64,000 nucleotides of DNA from contig JAWKVT010000002.1 of the NCBI GenBank assembly GCA_041397865.1, forward strand, positions 248,001 to 312,000, written 5' to 3'. This DNA comes from TMED27 sp041397865 (lineage in GTDB: Bacteria; Pseudomonadota; Alphaproteobacteria; Micavibrionales; Micavibrionaceae). Under the pieces are notes generated by a model that did not search any database, had not been told where the DNA came from, and saw nothing but the letters and a program-made list of their open reading frames with translations. The position numbers and the translations under genes were made by a program. Positions 35,300 through 43,822 of the stretch are shown in pieces; within the stretch, counting starts at the first letter, position 1, and every line of letters starts with the position of its first letter.

Positions 35300-37102
35300 T
35301 TACTCCGGCAAAAACCCGCCCGATTGCATCGCCCAGAGCCGCTGGTAAACACCGCCCTTTTCAACCAACTCACTATGCGCGCCATCCTCTACAATTTGCC
35401 CGTTTTCCATCACAAGCAGCCGGTCCATATGGCTGATCGTTGAAAGCCGGTGCGCAATCGCAATCACGGTTTTCCCCGCCATCAAATTTTCCAGCGCATC
35501 CTGAATCTGCCGCTCACTCTCGCTATCCAGCGCAGAGGTCGCCTCATCCAGAATCAGAATTGGTGCGTCTTTTAAAATCGCCCGCGCAATGGCAATGCGC
35601 TGGCGCTGCCCGCCCGAAAGCTTCACCCCGCGCTCGCCCACATAAGTCTCAAAGCCGTCGGGCAGGGCTTCGATAAACTCCAGCGCATGGGCTTTCTCCG
35701 CCGCCGCACGCACTTCGTTATCGCTCGCATCAAGGCGTCCATAACGGATATTCTCCGCAATCGTACGGTGGAAGAGGGACGTATCCTGCGGGATAACGGC
35801 AATAGAGCGGCGCAGCGATTCTTGCGTAACGTCGGCGATATTCTGCCCGTCGATCACAATCGCTCCGCCCTGCACGTCGTAAAAACGCTGGATCAAATTG
35901 ATAAACGTGCTTTTCCCCGCGCCCGACGGCCCGATGAGACCAACGCGCTGCCTCGGCGCGATCGTAATATTGAGGCCCTCAAAAACGCCCAGCGCGTCAT
36001 ATTCGAAACCCACATCCTTAAACGCGATTTCCCCTTGTGAAACCGCGAGTGTTTTCGCATCAACCCGGTCCGTTACCGCATGCGGCTTAATCAGCGTGCT
36101 CAGGGAATCATTCAGATACCCCAAAGATTCCATCAAGCGGATAATTCCGCCGCTCAAATGCCAGGCATTGCCGGTAAAGCTGAAAGACAGCCCCATAATG
36201 GTGGCAATATCGCCGAGGCTTATAAGCCCGCGCTGCCACCCCAAAATACAGGCCGCCATCATCCCCCCGCCAAACACCGCAAGCGTCATACGGCGGTAGT
36301 TATCCAGCAGCAAAAACACGCGCAGCATCTTGTGCCACGCCTTCATTTGCTCTTCGGAAACCCGTGCGTGCTCTTCCATCTCCTGCGCTTCCCGCGCATA
36401 GGATTTCACCGAGGCCATATTCGTCAAACTGTCCACAACCTGTCCGGAAACATCAGAGCAGCTATCGGCATAGATACGCGATTTTTCGGTTAGCTTTCGC
36501 AATTTCAAAAACACAGGAAGCAAAATCAAAACCAAAAACCCAATCACGATAAGGCCGTACAGCGCTGAAACTTTAAACAGCACAAGTCCCGATGTGCCCA
36601 TGACCGTCAGCGGCAAAAGGATATTCCATCGCACCTGCTCGTTAATCAGCAAGGCTTTTTCTATACCTTCTGTGATTTTCCGTGCCAGCGACCCGGCGAA
36701 ATGATTTTGAAAGTAGGTGTAGGAATGTTGCAAGCTATAGGCTAACAAATCACTACGCAACTCCGCACGGGCGCGTTTCCACCAGTCAAACGTCCAGTAA
36801 TGCGGAATCGCATGCGCAAGCTCGCCCACAAGCAAGACTGCGAAAATCGCCGCTGTGTAATGCCATACGCTCTGCGGAATCTCGGCACCGTCGGGCAGCA
36901 CGCTCATCATGTCAATAAGCTGTCCGAGCAGATAAAAACAAACCGGATAGCGCATCGCATGCAAAATATCGCTGATGATAAACACGCTCCACATCACCGG
37001 GTTGCGCTTCACTACCCAGCGGACATAAGCGAACAACCCGCGCGGAATATCCGTATCGGGCGTGTAGTCCAGCGTGTATTTTTCACTCTTGTTTAAAAAC
37101 AT
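35300..37102 (-). CDS. ABC exporter, fused permease and ATPase
   Basis: 600 residues from ATG 37102; the longer open frame to 37276 only translates a dispersed palindromic repeat and is rejected. N-terminal half has six membrane helices (about 40-330); the C-terminal ATPase has Walker A GPSGAGKSTFINL, signature LSGGQRQRIAIARA and LILDEATSALDSE. MsbA-like half-transporter architecture, working as a homodimer for lipid, peptide or drug export; substrate not inferable. Ends 10 nt after the convergent pleD stop. Confidence 0.88.
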   Translation of the reverse strand: MFLNKSEKYTLDYTPDTDIPRGLFAYVRWVVKRNPVMWSVFIISDILHAMRYPVCFYLLGQLIDMMSVLPDGAEIPQSVWHYTAAIFAVLLVGELAHAIPHYWTFDWWKRARAELRSDLLAYSLQHSYTYFQNHFAGSLARKITEGIEKALLINEQVRWNILLPLTVMGTSGLVLFKVSALYGLIVIGFLVLILLPVFLKLRKLTEKSRIYADSCSDVSGQVVDSLTNMASVKSYAREAQEMEEHARVSEEQMKAWHKMLRVFLLLDNYRRMTLAVFGGGMMAACILGWQRGLISLGDIATIMGLSFSFTGNAWHLSGGIIRLMESLGYLNDSLSTLIKPHAVTDRVDAKTLAVSQGEIAFKDVGFEYDALGVFEGLNITIAPRQRVGLIGPSGAGKSTFINLIQRFYDVQGGAIVIDGQNIADVTQESLRRSIAVIPQDTSLFHRTIAENIRYGRLDASDNEVRAAAEKAHALEFIEALPDGFETYVGERGVKLSGGQRQRIAIARAILKDAPILILDEATSALDSESERQIQDALENLMAGKTVIAIAHRLSTISHMDRLLVMENGQIVEDGAHSELVEKGGVYQRLWAMQSGGFLPE

Positions 37103-37116
37103 TCTCTTTCTTTCAT

Positions 37117-37215
37117 CGTCATTGCGAGAGAGTATAGCGAACGAAGCAATCCAGCCCGAAAACCGGAATAAGGAAAACGGATTGCCGCGTCGCGCAAGCG
37201 CTCCTCGCAATGACG
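37117..37215. repeat. Dispersed palindromic repeat, CGTCATTGCGAG type
   Basis: Ends are CGTCATTGCGAG (37117-37128) and CTCGCAATGACG (37204-37215); the inside has AAGCAATCC and GGATTGCC arms. Whole unit 99 bp. I recognise this palindrome type from other bacterial genomes, where it occurs between genes. It lies just upstream of the ABC exporter start. Confidence 0.8.
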
Positions 37216-37288
37216 TGGCTTCATAATAACTCCAAAAACAAAAAAGCGCCCCTAAAGGCGCTTTCGAAAACTTCAATAAAACAGCTCT

Positions 37289-37492
37289 TTAGTTCTTTTT
37301 ATGCGGCGGCAGTTTTTTCTCGACAAAAAACACATGCGCCCCTTTTTTGCCTGTCTCTTCATTCACGGCCCACGGGTCGTATTTCTTCTTGCGAATCTTG
37401 TATTCCGCGCGTGAGGAACGCTTGGCGTAATAGCGGTATCCTGTACCCGCTTCGCTCTCTAATCTCACTTTGACATAGGTGGCTTTGGCCAT
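37289..37492 (-). CDS. rpmG: Ribosomal protein L33, extended and divergent
   Basis: 67 residues from ATG 37492 (AGGAG 8 nt upstream). The L33 core is visible: VKVRLESEAGTGYRYYAKR, then KKKYDP. After KYDP the protein has an unusual insertion/tail (AVNEETGKKGAHVFFVEKKL, then PPHKKN) and exceeds the usual 50-56 residues. No zinc cysteines, as in many Proteobacteria. It has its own promoter (37524-37552). Confidence 0.82.
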   Translation of the reverse strand: MAKATYVKVRLESEAGTGYRYYAKRSSRAEYKIRKKKYDPWAVNEETGKKGAHVFFVEKKLPPHKKN

Positions 37493-37523
37493 CGCTAATC
37501 TCCTGAATTCATAATTGTTCGGC

Positions 37524-37552
37524 TTTATGCCGCTTTCCGCAAAAAATGTCAA
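37524..37552 (-). promoter_or_regulatory. Promoter of rpmG
   Basis: Minus strand: TTGACA (37552-37547), 17-bp spacer, CATAAA (37529-37524). Predicted start about 37517, giving a 25-nt leader to the rpmG ATG. Near-consensus sigma-70 form. Confidence 0.65.
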
Positions 37553-37599
37553 GCGCCAACTTTACTTATATCTAAAGCTCAGACCGCAAAAAGGTATAG

Positions 37600-37852
37600 A
37601 AAAGTCGCCGAAAGGGTTTTTTCGTTCGCTTTTGGGAGCGTGAGGGTGCTGGAAATGGTGTCTCGGGCCTGTAGAAAACGGCCTGTTTACTTGCGTTTTC
37701 TTATAAGAAAAGAACGCGGGCGCCCGCGTCGGAGCGCTTTATTGCCGGCGTGCGGACCGGACATTCACCCATTTTCTCTTCCCGTTTTGGGAAGGTAGAG
37801 GCGTAAGCAACGCCCGTGGCTTTGTCACCGGGCAACCGCACAAGGTTAACCT
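37600..37852 (-). ncRNA. Candidate structured small RNA between rnr and rpmG
   Basis: Starts just downstream of a consensus promoter (37859-37887) and ends before the separate rpmG promoter. It is GC-rich and full of hairpins: GGCGT-tgctt-ACGCC, TTCCC-aaaac-GGGAA, CCGG-tccgcacg-CCGG, GCGGGCGCCCGC and TTTTCTTATAAGAAAA. The 61-codon frame overlapping it (37739-37924) looks like a chance frame. It lacks the signatures of SRP RNA, RNase P, tmRNA or a closed 6S terminal stem that I could check by eye. The 3' end is a guess. Confidence 0.45.
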
Positions 37853-37858
37853 GATCCC

Positions 37859-37887
37859 AATATAGGACAAAATTCCTAAAGCGTCAA
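37859..37887 (-). promoter_or_regulatory. Strong promoter at the end of rnr
   Basis: Minus strand: TTGACG (37887-37882), 17-bp spacer, TATATT (37864-37859). Predicted start about 37852. It overlaps the rnr stop codon and reads away from rnr in the same direction, towards rpmG 360 bp away, so it most likely drives a separate RNA. Confidence 0.65.
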
Positions 37888-40196
37888 GTCTTTTTTTGCC
37901 CGGGCTTTTGCCCTTTTTTCCCACCTTTGCGATGGCGGGGCGGCCCTTTGGCCCCGGATTTTGACCGGCCGCGAGCCGGGCCGGACTTTCGCCCTGTCTT
38001 TGAGCGTAAAGGGCCCTTTTTCGCTTTAAACACCATACCCGGAATATCCGCGCCGTTCACGCTGTCGCCGCAAAGCTCCAGAACAGTCGAGCCGGTCAGC
38101 CCGTCCGCTTCTTTCAGCCGCACGCTAACCGCCGCCCCCAGCCGGAATACCCGCCCGGTTCTCCGCCCGATCAGCGCATGGGCCTCCTCATCATGGATAT
38201 AAAAATCGTTTGCGATGGATTTCATCGGCACAAGGCCGTCCGCCCCGCTTTCATCCAACGTGACAAACAGGCCGAAGCGCGTGACCCCGCTGATTTTTCC
38301 GCTAAATTCCGCGCCGATTTGTTCACTTAAAAATGCCGCCGTAAAGCGGTCCACCGCGCTGCGCTCGGCAACCATAGAGGTCCGTTCGGTCGTGGAGATA
38401 TGGTCGCAAACCTCGTCAATACGTGCGATTTCCGCTTCCGATATCCCGCCATCGCCCAGCCCGTAGGCGCTAATCAGCGCCCGATGCACCAGCAAATCCG
38501 CATAACGCCGGATAGGCGAGGTAAAATGCGCGTATTTTGTCAGCGCCAACCCGAAATGCCCGATATTCTGCGCCGCATAAACCGCCTGAGACTGCGATCT
38601 TAAAATCACCGTTGAGATGAGGTGAGAGTAGGGGAGCTTTGCCGCTTTCTGCAAAACCTGATTAATCTGCGCGGGCCGCGTAACCTGCCCCTTGGGCAGG
38701 GACAAGCCGAAGCTGTCGATAAATTCGCGCACGCTGTCGAGCTTATCCGCGCTGGGCTGGTCGTGAATGCGGTAAACGCAAGGGAAACGTTTCGGGTCTT
38801 TCTTATCTTCCAAAGCGCTGGCCGCCGCCACATTGGCCAAAATCATGAATTCTTCGATCAGCTTATGCGCATCCAGCCGCGCGCGCACCCGCACACCGGT
38901 CATTTCATTCTTGTCATTAATGATGATCTGCTTTTCCGGCAGGTCGAGGTCCAAAGCGCCGCGCTTTTGCCGCGCCGCATCCAGCGTTTCATAGGCTTCA
39001 TACAAAGGGCCGATAACCGGTTTTAAAAGCGGGCCGGTCAAATCATCAGGCACACCATCCACCGCTCCCTGCACCTGCTCATACACCAGCCGCGCCGCCG
39101 AGCGCATCAGCCCGCGCACAAATTTGTATTTCTTAAGGTGGCCTTGCGCATCAATCCACATATGCACGGCCACACATGCCCGGTTTTCATTGGGGCGCAA
39201 GGAGCAAAGATCGTTCGACAAAGCTTCGGGCAGCATCGGCACAACGCGGTCGGGGAAATACGTCGAGTTACCGCGCCGCTGCGCTTCCGTGTCCAGCGCG
39301 CTGCCGTGACGCACATAATAAGCCACGTCTGCAATCGCGACGATCAGATGAAACCCGCCATCCTCGAGCTTTTCCGCAAACACCGCATCGTCAAAATCCC
39401 GCGCATCGGCCCCGTCAATGGTGACAAGCGGATACCCGCGCAAATCCTCCCGGCCTTTCAAATCAGGAACTTTCATACCCTGAGTTTCTTTAAGCACCGC
39501 TTCGGGCCAGTCCTCGCGCAAACCGGCTTCATGCAAAGAAATAATGCTGATCGCTTTGGGATCACCGCGCTGGCCGATCACCTCGGTAATCCGGACTTTC
39601 TTATGACGCAAACCCCGCGCAGGCTGGATCTCCCCCACGGCAAGGTCGCCCTCTTTCGCCCCGTTCAAATCACCGGGGTTAATGATGAAATCATATTTCG
39701 CTTTTTTATCGCTCGGTACCAATATCGGCCCGTGTTTGTCATAGGAAACCAGCCCCAGCACGCGCCCCTGCGGCCCGTCCAGCCGCTTGATCGTCCGTGC
39801 TTCGTAAAGATTATCCTCCACCCGCGCAAGCCGCGCCAATACCCGCTCACCCTCTTTCGCCGCCGGGTGGCCCTTCTTGTCGGGCATAAGCTCAATGCGC
39901 GGTAACGGCCCTTGCGCCTCTTCATTCCAGTCCGTAGGCCGGGCAAATACATCCCCGTCAATATCAACCTCGCAGACTTCAATCACACACACCGAAGGCA
40001 AGCCTTTTGGCACGCTATACCCCCCGCCGGGCTGTTTTACAACGACGCCTTCGGCCTCCAGCGTTTTGAGAATTTGTTTCAGGAGTATCCGGTTCTCCCC
40101 GCCTTTGACCTTAAAAGCCTGAGCAATCTCGCGCTTTGTCAACGGCACGGGAGAGTTTTGAAGGAATTCTAAAATTTCAGATTGATTTAAGATCAT
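37884..40196 (-). CDS. rnr: Ribonuclease R
   Basis: 770 residues: N-terminal winged helix (ILEFLQNSPVPLTKREIAQA), cold-shock domains, RNB catalytic domain with DGADARDFDDAVFAE (metal-binding aspartates), S1 domain (EFSGKISGVTRFGLFVTLDE, about 635-715) and a Lys/Arg/Gly-rich tail. It is a 3'-5' exonuclease that degrades structured RNA. The next gene upstream (topA) is 95 bp away, with a short repeat between. Confidence 0.96.
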   Translation of the reverse strand: MILNQSEILEFLQNSPVPLTKREIAQAFKVKGGENRILLKQILKTLEAEGVVVKQPGGGYSVPKGLPSVCVIEVCEVDIDGDVFARPTDWNEEAQGPLPRIELMPDKKGHPAAKEGERVLARLARVEDNLYEARTIKRLDGPQGRVLGLVSYDKHGPILVPSDKKAKYDFIINPGDLNGAKEGDLAVGEIQPARGLRHKKVRITEVIGQRGDPKAISIISLHEAGLREDWPEAVLKETQGMKVPDLKGREDLRGYPLVTIDGADARDFDDAVFAEKLEDGGFHLIVAIADVAYYVRHGSALDTEAQRRGNSTYFPDRVVPMLPEALSNDLCSLRPNENRACVAVHMWIDAQGHLKKYKFVRGLMRSAARLVYEQVQGAVDGVPDDLTGPLLKPVIGPLYEAYETLDAARQKRGALDLDLPEKQIIINDKNEMTGVRVRARLDAHKLIEEFMILANVAAASALEDKKDPKRFPCVYRIHDQPSADKLDSVREFIDSFGLSLPKGQVTRPAQINQVLQKAAKLPYSHLISTVILRSQSQAVYAAQNIGHFGLALTKYAHFTSPIRRYADLLVHRALISAYGLGDGGISEAEIARIDEVCDHISTTERTSMVAERSAVDRFTAAFLSEQIGAEFSGKISGVTRFGLFVTLDESGADGLVPMKSIANDFYIHDEEAHALIGRRTGRVFRLGAAVSVRLKEADGLTGSTVLELCGDSVNGADIPGMVFKAKKGPLRSKTGRKSGPARGRSKSGAKGPPRHRKGGKKGQKPGQKKT

Positions 40197-40205
40197 GTTT
40201 TAAGA

Positions 40206-40280
40206 AACCACAGATAGCCACGGATGAACACAGATGTTTTCAACATCAAAAAATAATCCATGCGTATCTGTGTCCATCAG
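40206..40280. repeat. Short inverted repeat, CCACAGAT/ATCTGTG family
   Basis: Left arm has AACCACAGATAGCCACGGAT and continues GAACACAGATG (to 40236); right arm ATCTGTGTCCATC (40266-40278) is its imperfect complement. A dispersed palindromic type between rnr and topA. Confidence 0.7.
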
Positions 40281-40291
40281 CTATTGGAAAT

Positions 40292-42859
40292 CTAAGCGCT
40301 TTTCTTTTTTGCGGACGTCTTTTTTTTGGCCGCTTTCTTCTTGGCTTTTTTCTTCGCTGGGGCTTTCTTTTTTGCTCCCGCTTCTTCCTTCGCCGCCTTG
40401 GCCGCTTCTTTCGCCGCGTCGCGTTCCATCTTCTTGGCGATCAGGTCCACCGCGCGGTTCATGCCGATGCTCATCACATCCTCATCTTTCGGAATAGAGG
40501 CAAATTTCCCGTCATGCTGAACAAACGGGCCAAAGCGCCCGATCCCGGCCTTTATCATCTTCCCGGTTTCGGGGTGTTCACCGACATCACGCGGCAATGC
40601 TAATAGCGACAACGCCGCCTCCAGCGTAACCTCGGCAAGCGCCATGCCCTTCGGCAAACCCTGCCGCTTGGGCTTCGGCGCAGTGGGCTTCTTCGGTTTT
40701 TTCGGCGCTTTTTTGCCTTCGGCTTTTGCCGCGGCTTTGGCCTTTTCCCATTCCGCGATTTCGGCTTCATACCCGGCCATATCCGGCGCGCTTCCCGGCG
40801 CGGGGTCGATCTGCACATACGGCCCGTACGGCCCGCGGCGCAAGGACACGGTGCGCCCGGTTCCCGGCTCGGTTCCTAAAACTTTCGGCTCATTGGCCAG
40901 CGCGGCCAGTTCGCCGTCTTCCTCGCCATCGGGCACGACCAGAGGCTTGGTGAATTTGCATCCCGCATTATAATTGGAACACCCGATAAACGCCCCGAAC
41001 TTGCCGAGTTTCAGGCCCAGCCGTCCGTTTCCATGCGTCTCTTTACAGGCCTGACATTCGCGTTCCTTATCGCCGCCGGGGAAAAAATGCGGCCCTAGGT
41101 CTTCGTCGAGGTAATCAATCACTTCCGTGATCGTCAGCCCCTTGGCTTCATCAACCGCCGCGATAAAGTCGATCCAGAACTGGCGCAAGGCTTCCTTCCA
41201 CTGCACATGTCCGCCCGCAATCGCATCCAGCTCTTCTTCCAGATTGGCGGTAAAGTCGTAATCGACATATTTGCTAAAGAACTTGGCCAGAAACGTCGTG
41301 ACCACGCGCCCCCGGTCCAGCGGCACAAAGCGGCGGCTTTGCATTTCCACGTAATTGCGGTCGCGCAAAACCTGCATAATTGAGGCATAGGTAGACGGGC
41401 GGCCAATCCCCATCTCTTCCATCGCCTTGACCAAAGAGGCCTCGGAATAACGCGGCGGCGGCTGCGTGAAATGCTGATCCGGCGTAACGCCGACAAGCTT
41501 GGTGTTCTCGCCTTCATTCATCGGCGGCAGACGCCGGTCTTTTTCATCCTGCGTATCGACGTCTTTGTCGTTATCGGCATCATCGGTGCTTTCCTGATAC
41601 AGCGTCAAAAACCCGTCAAACGCCACAACCGAGCCGTTTGCTCGCAAAATCACATCATCGGTTCCGTCCGATATATCGACCTTCATCTGATCCATCACCG
41701 CGTTTTCCATCTGCGAGGCCATGGTGCGTTTCCAGATCAGTTCATACAGGCGGCGTTCTTTTTCATCGCCCATCGGGCTTCCCGATTTGCCCGGAATTTT
41801 TGAAAGATCGGTCGGGCGAATGGCTTCGTGCGCTTCCTGCGCATTTTTGGCTTTCGACTTATAAAGCCGCGGCGCATCGGGCAAATACTGATCGCCATAC
41901 TCGCTCTTAATCACGCCCCGCGCCTGTTGAACAGCATCCTCGGAAAGTGTCGTGCCGTCGGTTCTCATATAGGTGATAAATCCCGCTTCATACAGGCTTT
42001 GTGCAGTGCGCATCGCCTGCGACGCGCTCATCCCCAGCTTGCGCGAGGCTTCCATCTGCAAAGATGACGTAATAAACGGCGGCGGCGGGTTGCGCCGCAC
42101 CTGCTTCTTTTCGATCGTCTGGATCGACAGGGCTTTGTTCCGAATGCGCTCCACCGCTTTTTGCGCGGACGGCTCATCGCCGATATCCATTTTGCCGAGC
42201 TTGTTTCCGGCCAGATGCGTGAGCCGCGCAAGGAAGGGCACGCCTTCTTGCGTATGCAGCTTCGCCTCAATCGACCAGTATTCCTGCGGTTTAAAAACCT
42301 CGATCTCCGCTTCGCGCTCGCAGATCAAACGCAGCGCCACCGATTGCACCCGCCCCGCGCTGCGCGATCCCGGAAGCTTGCGCCATAATATGGGCGAAAG
42401 ATTGAAACCCACAAGATAATCCAGCGCCCGGCGCGCCAGATAAGCCTCAATGAGCGGCTTGTCCAGCCCTCGCGCATGCGAAAACGCATCCTGCACTGCG
42501 CCTTTGGTAATCTCGTTAAACGTGACGCGGTGAACTTGCTTGCCGTTCAGCAAGCCATCGGCCTCAAGAAGCTCCTGCACATGCCAGGCAATCGCTTCCC
42601 CTTCGCGGTCGGGGTCGGGCGCGAGCCAGATCGCGTCGGCCTTTTTCACCGCGCGCTTAATGTCGTTCACATGCTTGGCGCTGCGTTCCCCCAGTTCCCA
42701 CTTCATAGCAAAGCCCTCATCGGGCAGAACCGATCCGTCCTTATTCACAAGGTCCCGCACATGCCCGAAACTCGCCAAAACTTCATAATCCGGCCCCAGA
42801 TACTTCCCGATCGTTTTGGCTTTTGCCGGTGATTCCACAATGACAAGGTTATTGCTCAA
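40292..42859 (-). CDS. topA: DNA topoisomerase I
   Basis: 855 residues. Toprim domain at the start (NLVIVESPAKAKTIGKYLG, then DPDREGEAIAWHV); the catalytic Tyr lies in FITYMRTDGTTLSED (about residue 295). Zn-ribbon-like CQACKETHGNGRLGLKLGKFG follows at about 600, then repeat domains, and a long Lys/Ala tail for DNA binding. It relaxes negative supercoils. dprA, its common alphaproteobacterial neighbour, lies upstream, separated by a GxxExxY and a GFA gene. Confidence 0.96.
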   Translation of the reverse strand: MSNNLVIVESPAKAKTIGKYLGPDYEVLASFGHVRDLVNKDGSVLPDEGFAMKWELGERSAKHVNDIKRAVKKADAIWLAPDPDREGEAIAWHVQELLEADGLLNGKQVHRVTFNEITKGAVQDAFSHARGLDKPLIEAYLARRALDYLVGFNLSPILWRKLPGSRSAGRVQSVALRLICEREAEIEVFKPQEYWSIEAKLHTQEGVPFLARLTHLAGNKLGKMDIGDEPSAQKAVERIRNKALSIQTIEKKQVRRNPPPPFITSSLQMEASRKLGMSASQAMRTAQSLYEAGFITYMRTDGTTLSEDAVQQARGVIKSEYGDQYLPDAPRLYKSKAKNAQEAHEAIRPTDLSKIPGKSGSPMGDEKERRLYELIWKRTMASQMENAVMDQMKVDISDGTDDVILRANGSVVAFDGFLTLYQESTDDADNDKDVDTQDEKDRRLPPMNEGENTKLVGVTPDQHFTQPPPRYSEASLVKAMEEMGIGRPSTYASIMQVLRDRNYVEMQSRRFVPLDRGRVVTTFLAKFFSKYVDYDFTANLEEELDAIAGGHVQWKEALRQFWIDFIAAVDEAKGLTITEVIDYLDEDLGPHFFPGGDKERECQACKETHGNGRLGLKLGKFGAFIGCSNYNAGCKFTKPLVVPDGEEDGELAALANEPKVLGTEPGTGRTVSLRRGPYGPYVQIDPAPGSAPDMAGYEAEIAEWEKAKAAAKAEGKKAPKKPKKPTAPKPKRQGLPKGMALAEVTLEAALSLLALPRDVGEHPETGKMIKAGIGRFGPFVQHDGKFASIPKDEDVMSIGMNRAVDLIAKKMERDAAKEAAKAAKEEAGAKKKAPAKKKAKKKAAKKKTSAKKKSA

Positions 42860-42875
42860 AATTTATTCCTTATTA

Positions 42876-43338
42876 TTAACCACGAAGCGCACGAAGAACA
42901 CGAAAACTTTCAGAGCACAAATCGTTTAATTCCATCCTTAAACATTTTTGTATTAAAATTTATGAGTAAGCCTGTTTTTATTTTTGATAGCCGCATATAT
43001 GTCATGAGTTGAGCATGATGAAGTGGAATAAGTTTTTCAACGGCCTTGAGCTCCACAACAAGCTCGTCATTAACAAGAACATCAATACGATAACCAATAT
43101 CAATTTTCTGGTTTTCAAAAACAAGCGGCATTGTAACTTGCCTTTTAAAAGGAATGTTCTGTTTATCAAGCAAGATACAAAAACACTCTTCATAGGCGTT
43201 TTCTAAAAGCCCCGCACCAAGCTGCTTATGAACATGAAAAGCGCAATCCACAACGATTTTCGAAACATCGTTATCATCTATATGACTTTTAAATTGCGGC
43301 TCTGCCATCTTCGTGTGTTTCGTGTTCTTCGTGGTTAA
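42876..43338. repeat. Inverted repeat pair of the CCACGAAG family bracketing a gene
   Basis: Left arm 42876-42906 begins TTAACCACGAAGCGCACGAA; right arm 43309-43338 is the inverted form, ending CTTCGTGGTTAA. The arms are built of CACGAA units at 8-9-bp spacing. They enclose only the GxxExxY gene, like a cassette. Confidence 0.75.
42910..43308 (-). CDS. GxxExxY protein (PD-(D/E)xK nuclease-like fold)
   Basis: 132 residues. The motif GAGLLENAYEECFCILL contains GxxExxY; DVLVNDELVVELKAVEKL supplies the D...ExK core, and HHAQLMTYMRL follows, as in this nuclease-fold family. No demonstrated substrate. The ATG (43308) and stop abut a CCACGAAG-family inverted repeat on both sides, a combination I associate with this family in other bacteria, so it probably moves with the repeat. 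Confidence 0.8.
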   Translation of the reverse strand: MAEPQFKSHIDDNDVSKIVVDCAFHVHKQLGAGLLENAYEECFCILLDKQNIPFKRQVTMPLVFENQKIDIGYRIDVLVNDELVVELKAVEKLIPLHHAQLMTYMRLSKIKTGLLINFNTKMFKDGIKRFVL

Positions 43339-43341
43339 AAT

Positions 43342-43782
43342 TTATGCCTGATCTTCAATAATAACATTGTTCGTCCAGTTTTTTGTCCGGCGGGCCAGAC
43401 GTTCATCAACGGTTTCTTCATCAAAATTCGTCATGATCGGCTCCGCCGTAAATGTTTCGTCGCTCATGGATTTAATATTCAAAACCGCTCTCGTTTTACC
43501 TTCAAGCTCACACAGCGCAATCGTCAAAACGCCACAATTTTTGCACACAACAAAATCCGAAGTTCCGTGGCCAAAGCGGTAAAAATTTGTTTCACCCCGA
43601 TCCTTAAGTATTAATTTTGCCTCACCTTCCGGGTCGGAAATCCAGCTCGCATCATGTTTTTTACACAAGCTGCATTGACATGTCCGCGGAACAAACGCGT
43701 CTATATCTTTATGCGTATGCAATTCTATTTTGACATTTTCACAATGGCACGAACCATACAAAACATTTGAAAATTCACCCAT
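43342..43782 (-). CDS. GFA/CENP-V-family zinc protein
   Basis: 146 residues. Zinc ligands as in the glutathione-dependent formaldehyde-activating fold: GSCHCENV, CQCSLCKKHDASW, and CKNCGVLTIALCE. Members are small cytoplasmic proteins; formaldehyde-glutathione activity is shown for few. No formaldehyde genes nearby. The stop codon abuts the right arm of the CCACGAAG repeat, and a further short repeat (CTCCGCGCCTCCGCGGTT-like) sits upstream at about 43790-43820. Confidence 0.83.
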   Translation of the reverse strand: MGEFSNVLYGSCHCENVKIELHTHKDIDAFVPRTCQCSLCKKHDASWISDPEGEAKLILKDRGETNFYRFGHGTSDFVVCKNCGVLTIALCELEGKTRAVLNIKSMSDETFTAEPIMTNFDEETVDERLARRTKNWTNNVIIEDQA

Positions 43783-43822
43783 TTTGTCATCTCCGAATCT
43801 CCGCGCCTCCGCGGTTAAAATC

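Noticed and set aside
37103..37276. 58-residue N-terminal extension of the ABC exporter
   Set aside because: It only translates the CGTCATTGCGAG palindromic repeat; ATG 37102 gives the normal exporter N-terminus.
37600..37852. 6S RNA as the identity of the rnr-rpmG RNA candidate
   Set aside because: The predicted 5' end has no complementary 3' end to make the closing stem of 6S RNA, so I did not name it.
37739..37924. 61-codon frame after rnr
   Set aside because: It overlaps the rnr end, a strong promoter and several hairpins and has no protein-like features; the RNA reading is better supported.
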